DNA from: JAFARZ01 sp035651595
Lineage (GTDB): Bacteria > Actinomycetota > Actinomycetes > Streptosporangiales > Streptosporangiaceae
Assembly: GCA_035651595.1 (NCBI GenBank)
Contig: DASRFJ010000033.1
Coordinates: forward strand, 1-64,000
Direction: 5' to 3'
DNA length: 64,000 bases
Shown here: positions 9,144 through 16,480 of the stretch, in pieces
Numbering within the stretch: the stretch's first letter is position 1
Layout: every line of letters begins with the position of its first letter
The notes under the pieces: model-generated
What the model was told of the DNA's origin: nothing
What the model saw: only the letters and a program-made list of their open reading frames with translations
Databases searched by the model: none
Made by a program: the position numbers and the translations under genes

Positions 9144-9528
9144 ACTCGTGTCCGGTGGTGCTGTCCACGTAATCCGGGATCGGCCCGTCGTGGCGGTCCC
9201 CGGTCGACAAGGTTCCGGACGGCTCGAACATGAGGATCGCGCTGCCGGGTGAGGAGGGTTTGTGTGCTATACCCTTCGGCACCACGAAGACGTCGCCGGC
9301 GTGCAACTCGACGCGCCGCTCGCCGCCGTCCGCGTCGCGCAGCTCGATGTCGAACCGGCCGTCGATGACCAGGAAGAACTCGTCGGTATCCGCGTGGACG
9401 TGCCAGACGTAGTCGCCTTTGGCGTGGGCCACCTTGAGGTCGTAGTCGTTGACCCGGCCGACGATCCGCGGGCTGTAGATCTCATCGAACGTCGCTAGCG
9501 CCTCGCTGAGGCTGATCTTGTCGTCCAT
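9133..9528 (-). CDS. cupin domain protein
   Basis: A 131-residue single-domain cupin from ATG 9528. The first cupin motif is WHVHADTDEFFLVIDG, giving metal-binding His, His and Glu. The second is AGDVFVVPKGIAHKP. Such small cupins are often dioxygenase-like or ligand-binding proteins; no specific substrate can be named. The gene is convergent with the ligase and overlaps its stop by 11 bp. A further in-frame start lies at 9576, but the extension is not cupin-like. About 180 bp upstream is a TACCC-N5-GGGTA dyad, so a metal link is possible but unproven. Confidence 0.88.
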   Translation of the reverse strand: MDDKISLSEALATFDEIYSPRIVGRVNDYDLKVAHAKGDYVWHVHADTDEFFLVIDGRFDIELRDADGGERRVELHAGDVFVVPKGIAHKPSSPGSAILMFEPSGTLSTGDRHDGPIPDYVDSTTGHEFTS

Positions 9529-9597
9529 TCCGCCATGCTCGCCCCGCACCCGCGACGCAATCCAGGGCCAATCCACCCAACCCTGGCCCCGCCGCCG

Positions 9598-9650
9598 CGC
9601 CGCGTCGGCAGGCGCGCCAGATTATTGCGGACACTTACCCCCCGATCCGG
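9598..9650. repeat. family A element, partial copy (A1)
   Basis: Bases 9621-9643 match the left arm of the family A palindrome (ATTATTGCGGACACTTACC then a C run), followed by GATCCGG and then unrelated sequence, so the right arm is missing. The flank GGCAGGCGCGCCAG just before the arm is the reverse complement of the outer flank of the 33-kb copy. This looks like a truncated family member. Confidence 0.75.
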
Positions 9651-9702
9651 AGTAGCCGTTCATCAAGCGTAGAGGCGCCATATTCGAATTAATGAACGAT
9701 CT

Positions 9703-9783
9703 CTATACCCTCTATGGGTATGTGGTTCATGATCACGAATGGTTTTACGGCCTATAGCACGTACAACCCTTCATGATCATGAA
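9703..9783. repeat. family C bipartite dyad element, copy 1
   Basis: Two adjacent inverted repeats. The first is ATACCC-TCTAT-GGGTAT at 9705-9721. The second has 24-nt arms (9726-9749 and 9760-9783) matching at 21 positions around a 10-nt loop; the arms begin TTCATGATCACGAA and end CTTCATGATCATGAA. The same pair of dyads in the same order recurs at 28.48-28.57 kb. It lies in a gene-free stretch upstream of the cupin gene. Confidence 0.8.
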
Positions 9784-9959
9784 ACAAGCCACGCGAACCG
9801 GCGGAACGCAGGCCCACATAGCAGGACAAACCAGACCGCATACCCCCTGTATCGAGGGCCGCCTCGCGACGCCTCGCCCTGGACGATCCGCAAACGCGCG
9901 CTCCGCCCGAACCAGCAACCGAAAACACGCCTGTGACGCCTGATGAACAGCTACGATCC

Positions 9960-10195
9960 GGACCTGCTGGCTTGTTCCGGGGCTTGCCCGGCTCACCGGC
10001 TGCCCGGTGGGTCAGCGGCTGGCTCGATGGGCCTCGATAGCGTGGTGGTTTTCCCCTTTGTGGTAGCGGGACCCCTGTTCACGAGGGTCGATCCTCCACG
10101 AAGGGGTAAACATCCACGTTGCTGACGGGACTGCCGTGCGCTCCTGTCCCGGTAGCCGCACACTGCACTCCAGGCACAGGCTGCCTGCACGACAA
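9960..10195 (-). repeat. family B element, copy 1 (reverse orientation)
   Basis: On the reverse strand this stretch is roughly 80% identical by eye to 16.06-16.28 kb. Shared segments include GCCTGTGCCTGGAGTGCA, GGGACAGGAGCGC, GTTTACCCCTTCGTGG, ATCGACCCTCGT and the terminal GGAACAAGCCAGCAGG block. It contains the same internal dyad (roughly 10040-10120). The end at 9960 (GGACCTGCTGGC) resembles the ends of copy 2. The other boundary, near 10195, is uncertain. Confidence 0.75.
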
Positions 10196-10224
10196 GCGGG
10201 CAACATGCCGACGACTGCGTCGCT

Positions 10225-10328
10225 GGGGCGACGGGCGGGGAGCGCGGGGGCGACGGGCGGGGGCGATCACGCGCGGGCGGGGGCGATCACGCGCGGGCGG
10301 GGGCGACGCGCGGGGAGCGCGGAGGCGA
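10225..10328. repeat. G-rich short tandem repeats downstream of kstR2-like gene
   Basis: The 20-mer GGGCGATCACGCGCGGGCGG occurs twice in tandem at 10261-10280 and 10281-10300. It is flanked by degenerate GGGCGACGGGCGGG and GGGCGACGCGCGGGG units running to the stop of the TetR gene. No gene is seen. The rest of 9529-10328 holds only the A1, C1 and B1 repeats. Confidence 0.8.
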
Positions 10329-10907
10329 TCAGGGGCGGGCGGCGAAGCCGTTCAGGAAGATCGAGGTGATCTCGGCGGCTAGTTGCTCGGGCGGGTCGGG
10401 GTGGCGCCAGCGCACGGACAGCCAGACGGCGTCGCGGATCAGGCGGTAGAACACGCGCGGGTCGATGTCATCGCGGAACGTCCCCTCCGCGACGCCCTTC
10501 TCGATCACCCGGAGCCAGGTCTTCTGGACTTCGGCGGCGGCGGCGAGCACGTCAGCGAACCGCTGCTGCTCGCGCAGGTACTGGAGTTCGTTCTGGTAGA
10601 TCGTGGTGGCGTCCGGCTGCTCGCTCGCCACCTCGAGCGAGGCGAGCACCAGGTCGTGCAGGCTCTCCGCCGGGGACTGGGCGCGGTCAAGCACCTGCGC
10701 GTACCGGGTCTGGATCGCCGCGAGGAACTTGGTGAGGATCTCCTCGGCGATGGCGTCCTTGGAGTCGAAGTGGTGGTACAGGCTCCCCGACAGCACGCCC
10801 ACCGCGTCCGCGATCTCGCGCACCGTGGTGGAGCCGAAGCCCTTGCGGGCGAACATCTCCGCAGCGCTGGCCAGGATCAGGCCGCGGCGGTCGGGCTGTT
10901 CGGTCAT
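10329..10907 (-). CDS. kstR2: TetR family regulator, KstR2-like
   Basis: A 192-residue TetR regulator starting at ATG 10907. An upstream in-frame start at 10928 would overlap the operator. The N-terminal helix-turn-helix reads TTVREIADAVGVLSGSLYHHFDSKDAIAEEI. The C-terminal ligand domain contains YQNELQYL and VFYRLIRDAVWLSVRWRHP, which parallel mycobacterial KstR2 (VYRFIRD..WVSVRW). KstR2 binds HIP-CoA and represses genes for rings-C/D catabolism. An exact KstR2-type palindrome 17 bp before the start suggests autoregulation. The resemblance and the target genes in the window make the assignment likely. Confidence 0.88.
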   Translation of the reverse strand: MTEQPDRRGLILASAAEMFARKGFGSTTVREIADAVGVLSGSLYHHFDSKDAIAEEILTKFLAAIQTRYAQVLDRAQSPAESLHDLVLASLEVASEQPDATTIYQNELQYLREQQRFADVLAAAAEVQKTWLRVIEKGVAEGTFRDDIDPRVFYRLIRDAVWLSVRWRHPDPPEQLAAEITSIFLNGFAARP

Positions 10908-10923
10908 GGGCACAGCGTAACTT

Positions 10924-10937
10924 ACCAAGCGCTTGGT
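10924..10937. promoter_or_regulatory. KstR2-type operator at the kstR2-like start
   Basis: ACCAAGCGCTTGGT, a perfect 14-bp palindrome fitting AnCAAGnnCTTGnT. It lies 17-30 bp upstream of the regulator's ATG on the reverse strand, which fits autorepression. It differs at one base from the site at 7594-7607. Confidence 0.85.
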
Positions 10938-11045
10938 TAGCGGCGCGGCGCGGCGCAGCGTGCGCGAGGGAAGCAGTAATGTCGTTATGAGAAAAGCACA
11001 TAAAGAGTATGCGAGCGATAGGTCGCGCCAGTTTACAATTTACTC

Positions 11046-11591
11046 GTGCCTGAGCCGAACAACATTGTGCAGGGCGCGGTGCTTTATTCGACTCTGGCCA
11101 GCGTGCTCTCCGGTTTCGCTTTCACCGCGATCGTCCTGCTCGTTGTCACTTGGCTGGGGAACGGCGAGCGCGCTCAGCGCGTGCTGGGAGCCGTTGGCGC
11201 CGCGCTTGTGGCGTCGTTCTTCGGCCTGATCATCATTGCCGTCGGCTATGCGGCCGAAGCGACGAACCCGACCAACAGCGGTCTGGTGGCGAGCGAGAAC
11301 ACCGTACTCGGCGCGGGATTCGCCGGCGTGGGGGTCCTGGTACTCAGCACGGTCGTGCTGATGCTCGACGCCGCCGACGCAGCCGCACAGCACATAGACC
11401 CCGGACCTGCACGGTTGTGGGAGGTCGCGCGGTTCGCCAGGATCGGCACGTGCGTGCTGAACCTGCTGATTATGGGTCTCGGTTACAACAGCATTTCCCT
11501 GTTCGAGCAATATAAATACGGCCCCAGCTTTTCCTACGGGCGATCGACGTACTGGCTTGGGGGCTGCTGGATGCCGAGTTTGTCATCATGA
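11046..11591 (+). CDS. membrane protein, N-terminal part (probable frameshift)
   Basis: A 181-residue frame opening at GTG 11046, with hydrophobic segments at about residues 12-37 (YSTLASVLSGFAFTAIVLLV), 47-68, 84-106 and 135-150. After about residue 162 the sequence loses membrane character and ends at 11591. The alternative frame across 11540-11590 instead reads a continuous helix (AIDVLAWGLLDAEFVIMIGA) leading into the next frame. So 11046-11947 is probably one gene of about six helices broken by a one-base shift near 11500-11540, or a sequencing error there. The family is not recognised. Confidence 0.6.
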   Translation: MPEPNNIVQGAVLYSTLASVLSGFAFTAIVLLVVTWLGNGERAQRVLGAVGAALVASFFGLIIIAVGYAAEATNPTNSGLVASENTVLGAGFAGVGVLVLSTVVLMLDAADAAAQHIDPGPARLWEVARFARIGTCVLNLLIMGLGYNSISLFEQYKYGPSFSYGRSTYWLGGCWMPSLSS

Positions 11592-11947
11592 TCGGCGCGA
11601 TCTGGCTGATCGTGGCCAGGCCGGACAATCCCAGATCAGGGTCGACGCCGGTAGCGGGGCAGCGGCGGCTGAGCTATGCCGCGCTCGGGCTGACGGTCGC
11701 CTCGGGCGCCGGTTATCTGGTAACCGACACCGTAGTGCCTGACGGTTCCATCATCCCGGCATTCTCCGCGGTTCTGGTGCTGGTCAGCATCTTTCTCGTC
11801 ACCGCGGGCGCCACGATCTACTTCGCACGCACGCGTCCGGTGCCGATCGTCGCCCCGCAGCCGCCGGTCGTCGTCCCGCAGCCGGTCCAGCCCCAGAGCC
11901 GTGTCAGGAAAGCCGCCGACGCCTTGCTCGGCAGAAGCCAGACTTAG
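11588..11947 (+). CDS. membrane protein, C-terminal part (probable frameshift)
   Basis: A 119-residue frame with two hydrophobic segments (about 28-46 and 56-78) and a Pro/Val-rich tail (VAPQPPVVVPQPVQPQ). Its frame stays open upstream of the nominal ATG and there encodes the end of a membrane helix, so it most likely continues the 11046 frame. As a stand-alone gene its start has no convincing ribosome site. It converges on the ABC permease with a 4-bp overlap. The function is unknown. Confidence 0.5.
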   Translation: MIGAIWLIVARPDNPRSGSTPVAGQRRLSYAALGLTVASGAGYLVTDTVVPDGSIIPAFSAVLVLVSIFLVTAGATIYFARTRPVPIVAPQPPVVVPQPVQPQSRVRKAADALLGRSQT

Positions 11948-12696
11948 GCGTCCCTGCGGGTGAGCACGACCGCGGCGGCGGCTAGGGCGGCCGCGGGCCA
12001 GGCGAGGAGCACGACCAGCGAGATCGCCGGCGCGAACTCGGTGAGTGACGGCTGATGCCTGGTGACCTGCTCGGCGGCGGTGATCAGCGTGAACCTGCTG
12101 AACCTGTCGCTCCACGGGGCCGGCAGCGCCTGGAGCAGGGCCGGCAGGTACATCACCCCGGCGACCGCCGCGACGGCGCCCGCGGTGTGCCGGATGAGCG
12201 CGCCCAGCCCGAGGCCGAGCAGCGCGCACACGCACAGCAGCAGGCCGTCGGCAAGTACCGCGCCGGCCACTCCCGGCTGGGACAGCGACACGCCGCGGTG
12301 GTGACCGTTCAGGATCGCCTGGTCGGCGAAGAACGACACCCACGCGGCCAGCTCGCCGATGACCAGCGTCACCGCCGCAACGACGGCGGCCTTCGCCGCG
12401 AGCAGCGCACCACGGTGCGGCACCGCGGCGAGCGTGGTCCGGATCAGCCCGGTGGAGTACTCGGACGTGACCGTCAGCGCGCCGAGCACGCCGACGGCGA
12501 GCACCGCGTACTCCAGGCTGGCGAAACCTGCCAGCAGCGGGTCGGGCGGGGTCTGCCCGGCTTTCGGCTGCGGGGTGGCGAACGCGTACGCGAGCACGAT
12601 GCTGAGCCCGATCGCGGTGCCGGCCGCGATCAGCAGCGTCCAGTACGTGGACCGGACACCGCGCAGTTTGATCCACTCCGCCGCGACGACGTTCAC
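11944..12696 (-). CDS. ABC transporter permease (ABC-2 type)
   Basis: A 250-residue integral membrane protein from GTG 12696, which overlaps the stop of the ATPase gene (GTGA). It begins VNVVAAEWIKLRGVRSTYWTLL, the usual cytoplasmic start plus first helix of DrrB/ABC-2 permeases. A large extracytoplasmic loop and about five more hydrophobic segments follow, including GAVLADGLLLCVCALLGLGLG. It is likely to pair with the preceding ATPase as a small-molecule or lipid exporter. The longer frame extending to 13329 is an artefact overlapping the ATPase gene. Confidence 0.88.
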   Translation of the reverse strand: MNVVAAEWIKLRGVRSTYWTLLIAAGTAIGLSIVLAYAFATPQPKAGQTPPDPLLAGFASLEYAVLAVGVLGALTVTSEYSTGLIRTTLAAVPHRGALLAAKAAVVAAVTLVIGELAAWVSFFADQAILNGHHRGVSLSQPGVAGAVLADGLLLCVCALLGLGLGALIRHTAGAVAAVAGVMYLPALLQALPAPWSDRFSRFTLITAAEQVTRHQPSLTEFAPAISLVVLLAWPAAALAAAAVVLTRRDA

Positions 12697-13625
12697 GCCA
12701 GGGCCTCCTTCGGGGCACGGAATTCGGTGCTGTCGCTGGTCAGCTCCAGATAGGCCTGCTCCAGCGAGGCGTGCCGCGGCGTCAGCTCGTGCACGGCGAT
12801 GCCGTGCGCGGCGGCGAGGTCGCCGATGGCCGGCGCGGTGCTGCCGCTGACGGCCAGCGCGCCGTCGGGTTCGTCCGCGACCTGCGCGCCCCGCGACGCG
12901 AGCAGCGTGCGCAGCTCGGCGGCGCGCGGCGACCGGACCAGCACGTCCCGGTGCGTGCTGGCGTCGATCAGCATGTCCGCGGGCGTATCGGCGATCAGCC
13001 TGCCCCGGCCGATGATGATCAGGTGGTCGGCGGTGAGCGCCATCTCGCTCATCAGGTGGCTGGAGACAAGGATGGTGCGGCCTTCGGCGGCCAGCGTCTT
13101 GAAGAGCTGGCGGAGCCAGCGGATGCCTTCGGTGTCCAGGCCGTTGACGGGTTCGTCGAACATCAGCACCGCGGGATCGCCGAGCAGCGCGGTGGCGATG
13201 CCGAGCCGCTGCTTCATGCCAAGCGAGAACCCGCGAAGCCGCCGGTGTGCGACCGCTTCCAGGCCGGTGAGCTGGAGCATCTCGGTGACCCTGGCACGGC
13301 CGAGGCCGTTGCTCTTGGCGATCGACCACAGGTGGGTGAACGCGGTGCGCCCCGGGTGCACGGCGCCGGCGTCGAGCAGGGCGCCGACCTGGCGGAGCGG
13401 ACGGACGATGTCGCGGTACGGACGGCCGCCGACCAGTGCCCGCCCGGACGTCGGCGTGTCGAGGCCCAGGATCAGCCGCATCGTGGTGGTCTTGCCGGCC
13501 CCGTTCGGGCCGAGGAACCCGGTGACGTGCCCGGGGCGGACCGCGAACGACAGGTCGGTCACCGCCGCCACCGAGCCGAAGTGCTTGCTGAGCCCCTGTG
13601 CCTCTATGGTCTGCGCCTCGATCAT
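12693..13625 (-). CDS. ABC transporter ATP-binding protein
   Basis: A 310-residue ATPase from ATG 13625. It has Walker A GPNGAGKTT (about 37-45), a signature region FSLGMKQRLGIATALL, Walker B AVLMFDEPVNGLD and the switch His in SSHLMSE. A C-terminal extension of about 90 residues matches DrrA/ABC-2 exporter ATPases. The signature reads SLGMKQR rather than the classic LSGGQ, as is common in this subfamily. ATGA overlaps link it to the 13622-14110 membrane protein upstream and the permease downstream, giving a three-gene operon. The substrate is unknown. Confidence 0.93.
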   Translation of the reverse strand: MIEAQTIEAQGLSKHFGSVAAVTDLSFAVRPGHVTGFLGPNGAGKTTTMRLILGLDTPTSGRALVGGRPYRDIVRPLRQVGALLDAGAVHPGRTAFTHLWSIAKSNGLGRARVTEMLQLTGLEAVAHRRLRGFSLGMKQRLGIATALLGDPAVLMFDEPVNGLDTEGIRWLRQLFKTLAAEGRTILVSSHLMSEMALTADHLIIIGRGRLIADTPADMLIDASTHRDVLVRSPRAAELRTLLASRGAQVADEPDGALAVSGSTAPAIGDLAAAHGIAVHELTPRHASLEQAYLELTSDSTEFRAPKEALA

Positions 13626-14110
13626 CGCGACGCTCTGCTGAAGTACGCGCTGGACGTGCCGCGCCACAGGAACACGATCGCGACCAGGCCGATCAGCCAT
13701 ACGACGGCCGCGTAGCCCTTGGCCGCGGCGGCGAGCGGCGCGGTGATGCCGACGAGGGTATCCACCGTGGCCAGGCCGAACAGCACCGTGGCGACGATCC
13801 GCGCCCACGGTTTGCCGTCTTTGCAGGACCGGGCAAGGAATACCCACACCGCGGCGCCGATCACGCCGCCGGCGATGAAGGCCGCCACCAGGACGTGTTC
13901 GGTCGAGCTGAGCTGGCTGGCGGTCATGGTCGTTGAGTGCCGTGCGATCTCGTTCTTGGTGTCGCCGACGGTGAGGACGTCGACGAGGATGCCGATCAGG
14001 CTGCTGGCCGCGCCCGCGTACATCACGCGGACCGCGGTCAGCATCGAGGAGGGCAATGGCTTGCGTTCGACGACGGGCATTTCGGCGCTGCCGGGGTACG
14101 GCTGATACAT
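13622..14110 (-). CDS. four-helix membrane protein of unknown function
   Basis: A 162-residue protein with a short cytoplasmic N-terminus (MYQPYPGSAEMP) and hydrophobic segments near residues 27-47, 73-92, 103-122 and 130-149. It is first in the operon, followed by the ABC ATPase and permease with 4-bp overlaps. The layout resembles small DUF-type membrane proteins often encoded next to regulators or exporters. No catalytic motif is visible, and its link to the transporter is by operon only. Confidence 0.82.
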   Translation of the reverse strand: MYQPYPGSAEMPVVERKPLPSSMLTAVRVMYAGAASSLIGILVDVLTVGDTKNEIARHSTTMTASQLSSTEHVLVAAFIAGGVIGAAVWVFLARSCKDGKPWARIVATVLFGLATVDTLVGITAPLAAAAKGYAAVVWLIGLVAIVFLWRGTSSAYFSRASR

Positions 14111-14139
14111 GCTGGATCGCTCCTAGCTAGGGAGGGGAA

Positions 14140-15669
14140 TTAGCTGAACCAGAGGTGGCGTGCCTGGCGGGCGATGTCGTTCAGCGGCATCAGCCGGCTC
14201 GCCAGCAGGACGAAGGCACGGTGATCGCGGACCCGGATGAACAGTTCCGCGGTTGCGCCGGGCAGCGTCCCGGCGATCATGGCGGTACGCTCACCGCCGG
14301 TTGCGAGCAGCCAGCCGAGCCCGGGCACGATGCCGGGCTCGTTATCCTGAACCGGCACGGGGAGCTGCGGGGTGAGGGCTTCGCGGGCCAGTTCGGGCGG
14401 CAGCAGCGAGGCCCAGCCGGTACCGAGCCGGGCGATGTCCGCGGCCGTGCTCCACAGTCCGCCCGCAGCCTGGATCGTGCACACCACGGCCGCGGCCGAC
14501 TCGAACGTATCCTGCCTGGTGGTGGCGTAGCCGGTGACAGCGTCGCCGGTGTCGGCGGCGCTGGCCGGGAACCGGGAGGCGCGCATGCCGAGGGGCGTCA
14601 GGACGAGCTCGGTCATCGCCGTCGCGTATGGCGTCCGCGTGATGTCCTCGACGACCTGGCCGAGCACGCCGACGCCCGCGTTGCTCGGCCGGAACACGCC
14701 ACGCTGGCCGTCGCAGGCGGCCACCGGTCCGAGCAGGCTGACGAGGTCGTGGACCACGTCGTCGATGAGCTGGGCAGGATCGTTCACGCCGCCGGTGTTG
14801 GCGAGCAGATCCCTGATCGTGATCGCGTCGTTGGCCAGGCGCAGCGTGCGCAGCCGCGTGTTCACCCGGTCGTCCAGCCTGCACCGGCCGTCGGCGACCA
14901 GCCGCAGCACGGCGGTGGCGGTGACGATGAGCGAGATGCCGGGCGCGGCGAACGACTGCTCGGGACCCAGCGGCTCGGCCCGGTCCATGTCCGCCCAGCC
15001 TCGGGTCACCACCCATGCCGCCGACCCGGCCTGCCCCTGTGCGGCCGGATCGGCGCCCGCGAGGGCGAGAGCGGGCACGCCGAATTCGGTCGACAGCCGG
15101 CCGGCCAGCTCGGTCAGTCCGGCCGGCGCAGGCCGGTGACCGCAGGAGCGGACCGGCGCCGCGCCGGTGATCCTCTCGTCGGCGATCGGCTTGCTGGCCG
15201 GCATCGCTACCAGGCCCGTCACCCGGTACGGCGCGACGGGCTCGGTGACCAGGCGGATCGCCAGGTTGGCCAGCTCCGCCTCGGCCTCGTACGGGTCCGC
15301 CAGCTTGATGCTGACCGGCTCGGCCATGACGGACGACGCGCTGGAGAGGCTGCGGACGAGATCAGGCACGGCCGCGAGGAACCGCTCGTCGAAGTGCTCG
15401 CGCAGTTCCCTTTGCGTGGGCGCCGTCCAGCCCGGCTCGCCGGCGTCGCGGAACCGTTTGATGATCCACCGCAGCTGGCCGACGGCGTGACTGTCCGGTT
15501 CGATCAGCCGCTTCAGCTCGGCCCAGTTCGCCAGCCCGTACTCCCGGGCGATGGCGTGCAGGGCGTCATGCAGCGCGACGAACTCGCCGTCCGCGTTGCG
15601 TCGCTTGGCCTCGAGCTTGAGATACCGGAGGTTCGGCCGGTCGGGTAGCCCCCGTGACCCACCGGGCAT
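14140..15669 (-). CDS. serine-hydrolase-like (beta-lactamase fold) protein lacking catalytic motifs
   Basis: About 509 residues from ATG 15669. The N-terminal 60 residues (LPDRPNLRYLKLEAKRRN..ALHDALHAIAREYGLANWAELKRLIE) are the ankyrin-linked leader type found in actinobacteria. Residues about 190-509 follow the class C beta-lactamase/penicillin-binding fold (TATAVLRLVADGRCRLDDRV, RDLLANTGGVND, GVGVLGQVVED, LVLTPLGM, AGGLWSTAADIARL). The three catalytic motifs are altered: the expected SxxK reads SLIV, YxN reads PSN, and the C-terminal HxG position reads IAG. It is therefore probably not a hydrolase and may be a binding or sensing protein, or a decaying gene. Confidence 0.82.
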   Translation of the reverse strand: MPGGSRGLPDRPNLRYLKLEAKRRNADGEFVALHDALHAIAREYGLANWAELKRLIEPDSHAVGQLRWIIKRFRDAGEPGWTAPTQRELREHFDERFLAAVPDLVRSLSSASSVMAEPVSIKLADPYEAEAELANLAIRLVTEPVAPYRVTGLVAMPASKPIADERITGAAPVRSCGHRPAPAGLTELAGRLSTEFGVPALALAGADPAAQGQAGSAAWVVTRGWADMDRAEPLGPEQSFAAPGISLIVTATAVLRLVADGRCRLDDRVNTRLRTLRLANDAITIRDLLANTGGVNDPAQLIDDVVHDLVSLLGPVAACDGQRGVFRPSNAGVGVLGQVVEDITRTPYATAMTELVLTPLGMRASRFPASAADTGDAVTGYATTRQDTFESAAAVVCTIQAAGGLWSTAADIARLGTGWASLLPPELAREALTPQLPVPVQDNEPGIVPGLGWLLATGGERTAMIAGTLPGATAELFIRVRDHRAFVLLASRLMPLNDIARQARHLWFS

Positions 15670-15858
15670 GGCAGTCCTTCCCTCACGCCCGGGGTCCGCG
15701 TACGTCGGGCGGGAAAGACTAGCCTTCCTGCACGTTAGTAAAACCGGTGAGCTTGCAGCTCTGCCCGCGGACCAGGAGGCGGCCGGACCGCCTAGAGCCT
15801 CACGATAGCACGCCGGACACCGTTGGCTCATTCGCGGCAATTCGGTGCAGCTGTAAGC

Positions 15859-16402
15859 CTTGCAAGACAACGTGCGTTTCCGGCGTGTCGGGTCGGCTGC
15901 TGTGCTGGCTGCCCGCAATGCGCCGGTTTGGCCTCGCCGTTCAACGGTGTGTGCGGGCTCGACGCAGCGCTCGGAAATCATTGCGGACAGTTACCCACTT
16001 TGGACCCTGCTGGCGAATTGCGCGCGTGGCCCGTGCCGGCCGCTGGGCCTGGCCGCGTGCGCAGCCTGTGCCTGGAGTGCATTGTGCGACTACTGGGACA
16101 GGAGCGCCCGGCAACCCCGTGAACAACGTGGACGTTTACCCCTTCGTGGGGGATCGACCCTCGTAAACGAGGGTCCCGTTACCACGAAGGGGCAAGTTAC
16201 CACGTTAACCGAGGCCCACCGAGGCTGCCGCTGACCTGCCGGGCGGCCAGCGATCCGGGCACGCCCGGAATAAGCCCACAAGACCACTTTGGGGGGTAGC
16301 TGTCCGCAACGATCCTGTCCGCTCGCTCTCGCGCTCAGAATCCCCCGATATGTCAAGGTTCGAGCGGCCGGCGGGCCTGTCACAGCCGCACCGCGCGCCA
16401 CA
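15859..16402 (-). repeat. family A element, copy A2, interrupted by a B element
   Basis: Read on the reverse strand this matches the complete copy at 43.9-44.2 kb. Matching blocks are the outer end (AACGTGCGTTTCCGGCGTGTCG), GCCCGCAATGC, the arm ATCATTGCGGACAGTTACCC (15978-15996), the opposite arm GGGGGGTAGCTGTCCGCAA (16291-16309) and the other end (CAGCCGCACCGCGCG). The two palindrome arms, 5-6 nt apart in intact copies, are about 290 bp apart here because a B element sits between them. The rest of the 15670-16480 gap holds no gene; 16380-16480 is GGGGTG-rich. Confidence 0.78.
16002..16285 (+). mobile_element. family B element, copy 2, inserted into A2 with target duplication
   Basis: Inserted in the loop of the A2 palindrome. 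CCACTTTGG occurs at 15995-16003 and again at 16284-16292, and an intact A copy (38.97 kb) has one such loop, so these are the duplicated target. The true duplication is 5-9 bp because the element may itself begin GG and end CC. Inside is an 82-bp imperfect palindrome at 16125-16206, including the perfect arms CCCCTTCGTGG/CCACGAAGGGG (16139-16149, 16182-16192) and GACCCTCGT/ACGAGGGTC. It has no coding capacity, so it would be a non-autonomous element. Confidence 0.75.
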
Positions 16403-16480
16403 GCGGGGTGGGGTGGGGTGCCGCGCGCCACGGTTGGGTGGGGTGCGGCGGGTGGCGGGTGGCAGCGACACGCAGACCGG

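Noticed and set aside
10225..10328. G-rich repeats as a coding region
   Set aside because: Frames through it are Gly/Arg/Ala-only and have no ribosome site; it is simple-sequence DNA.
15670..16480. Small open frames (60-120 codons) in the repeat-rich gap
   Set aside because: They lie inside A and B repeats, differ between copies by frame-breaking changes, and have no codon bias.
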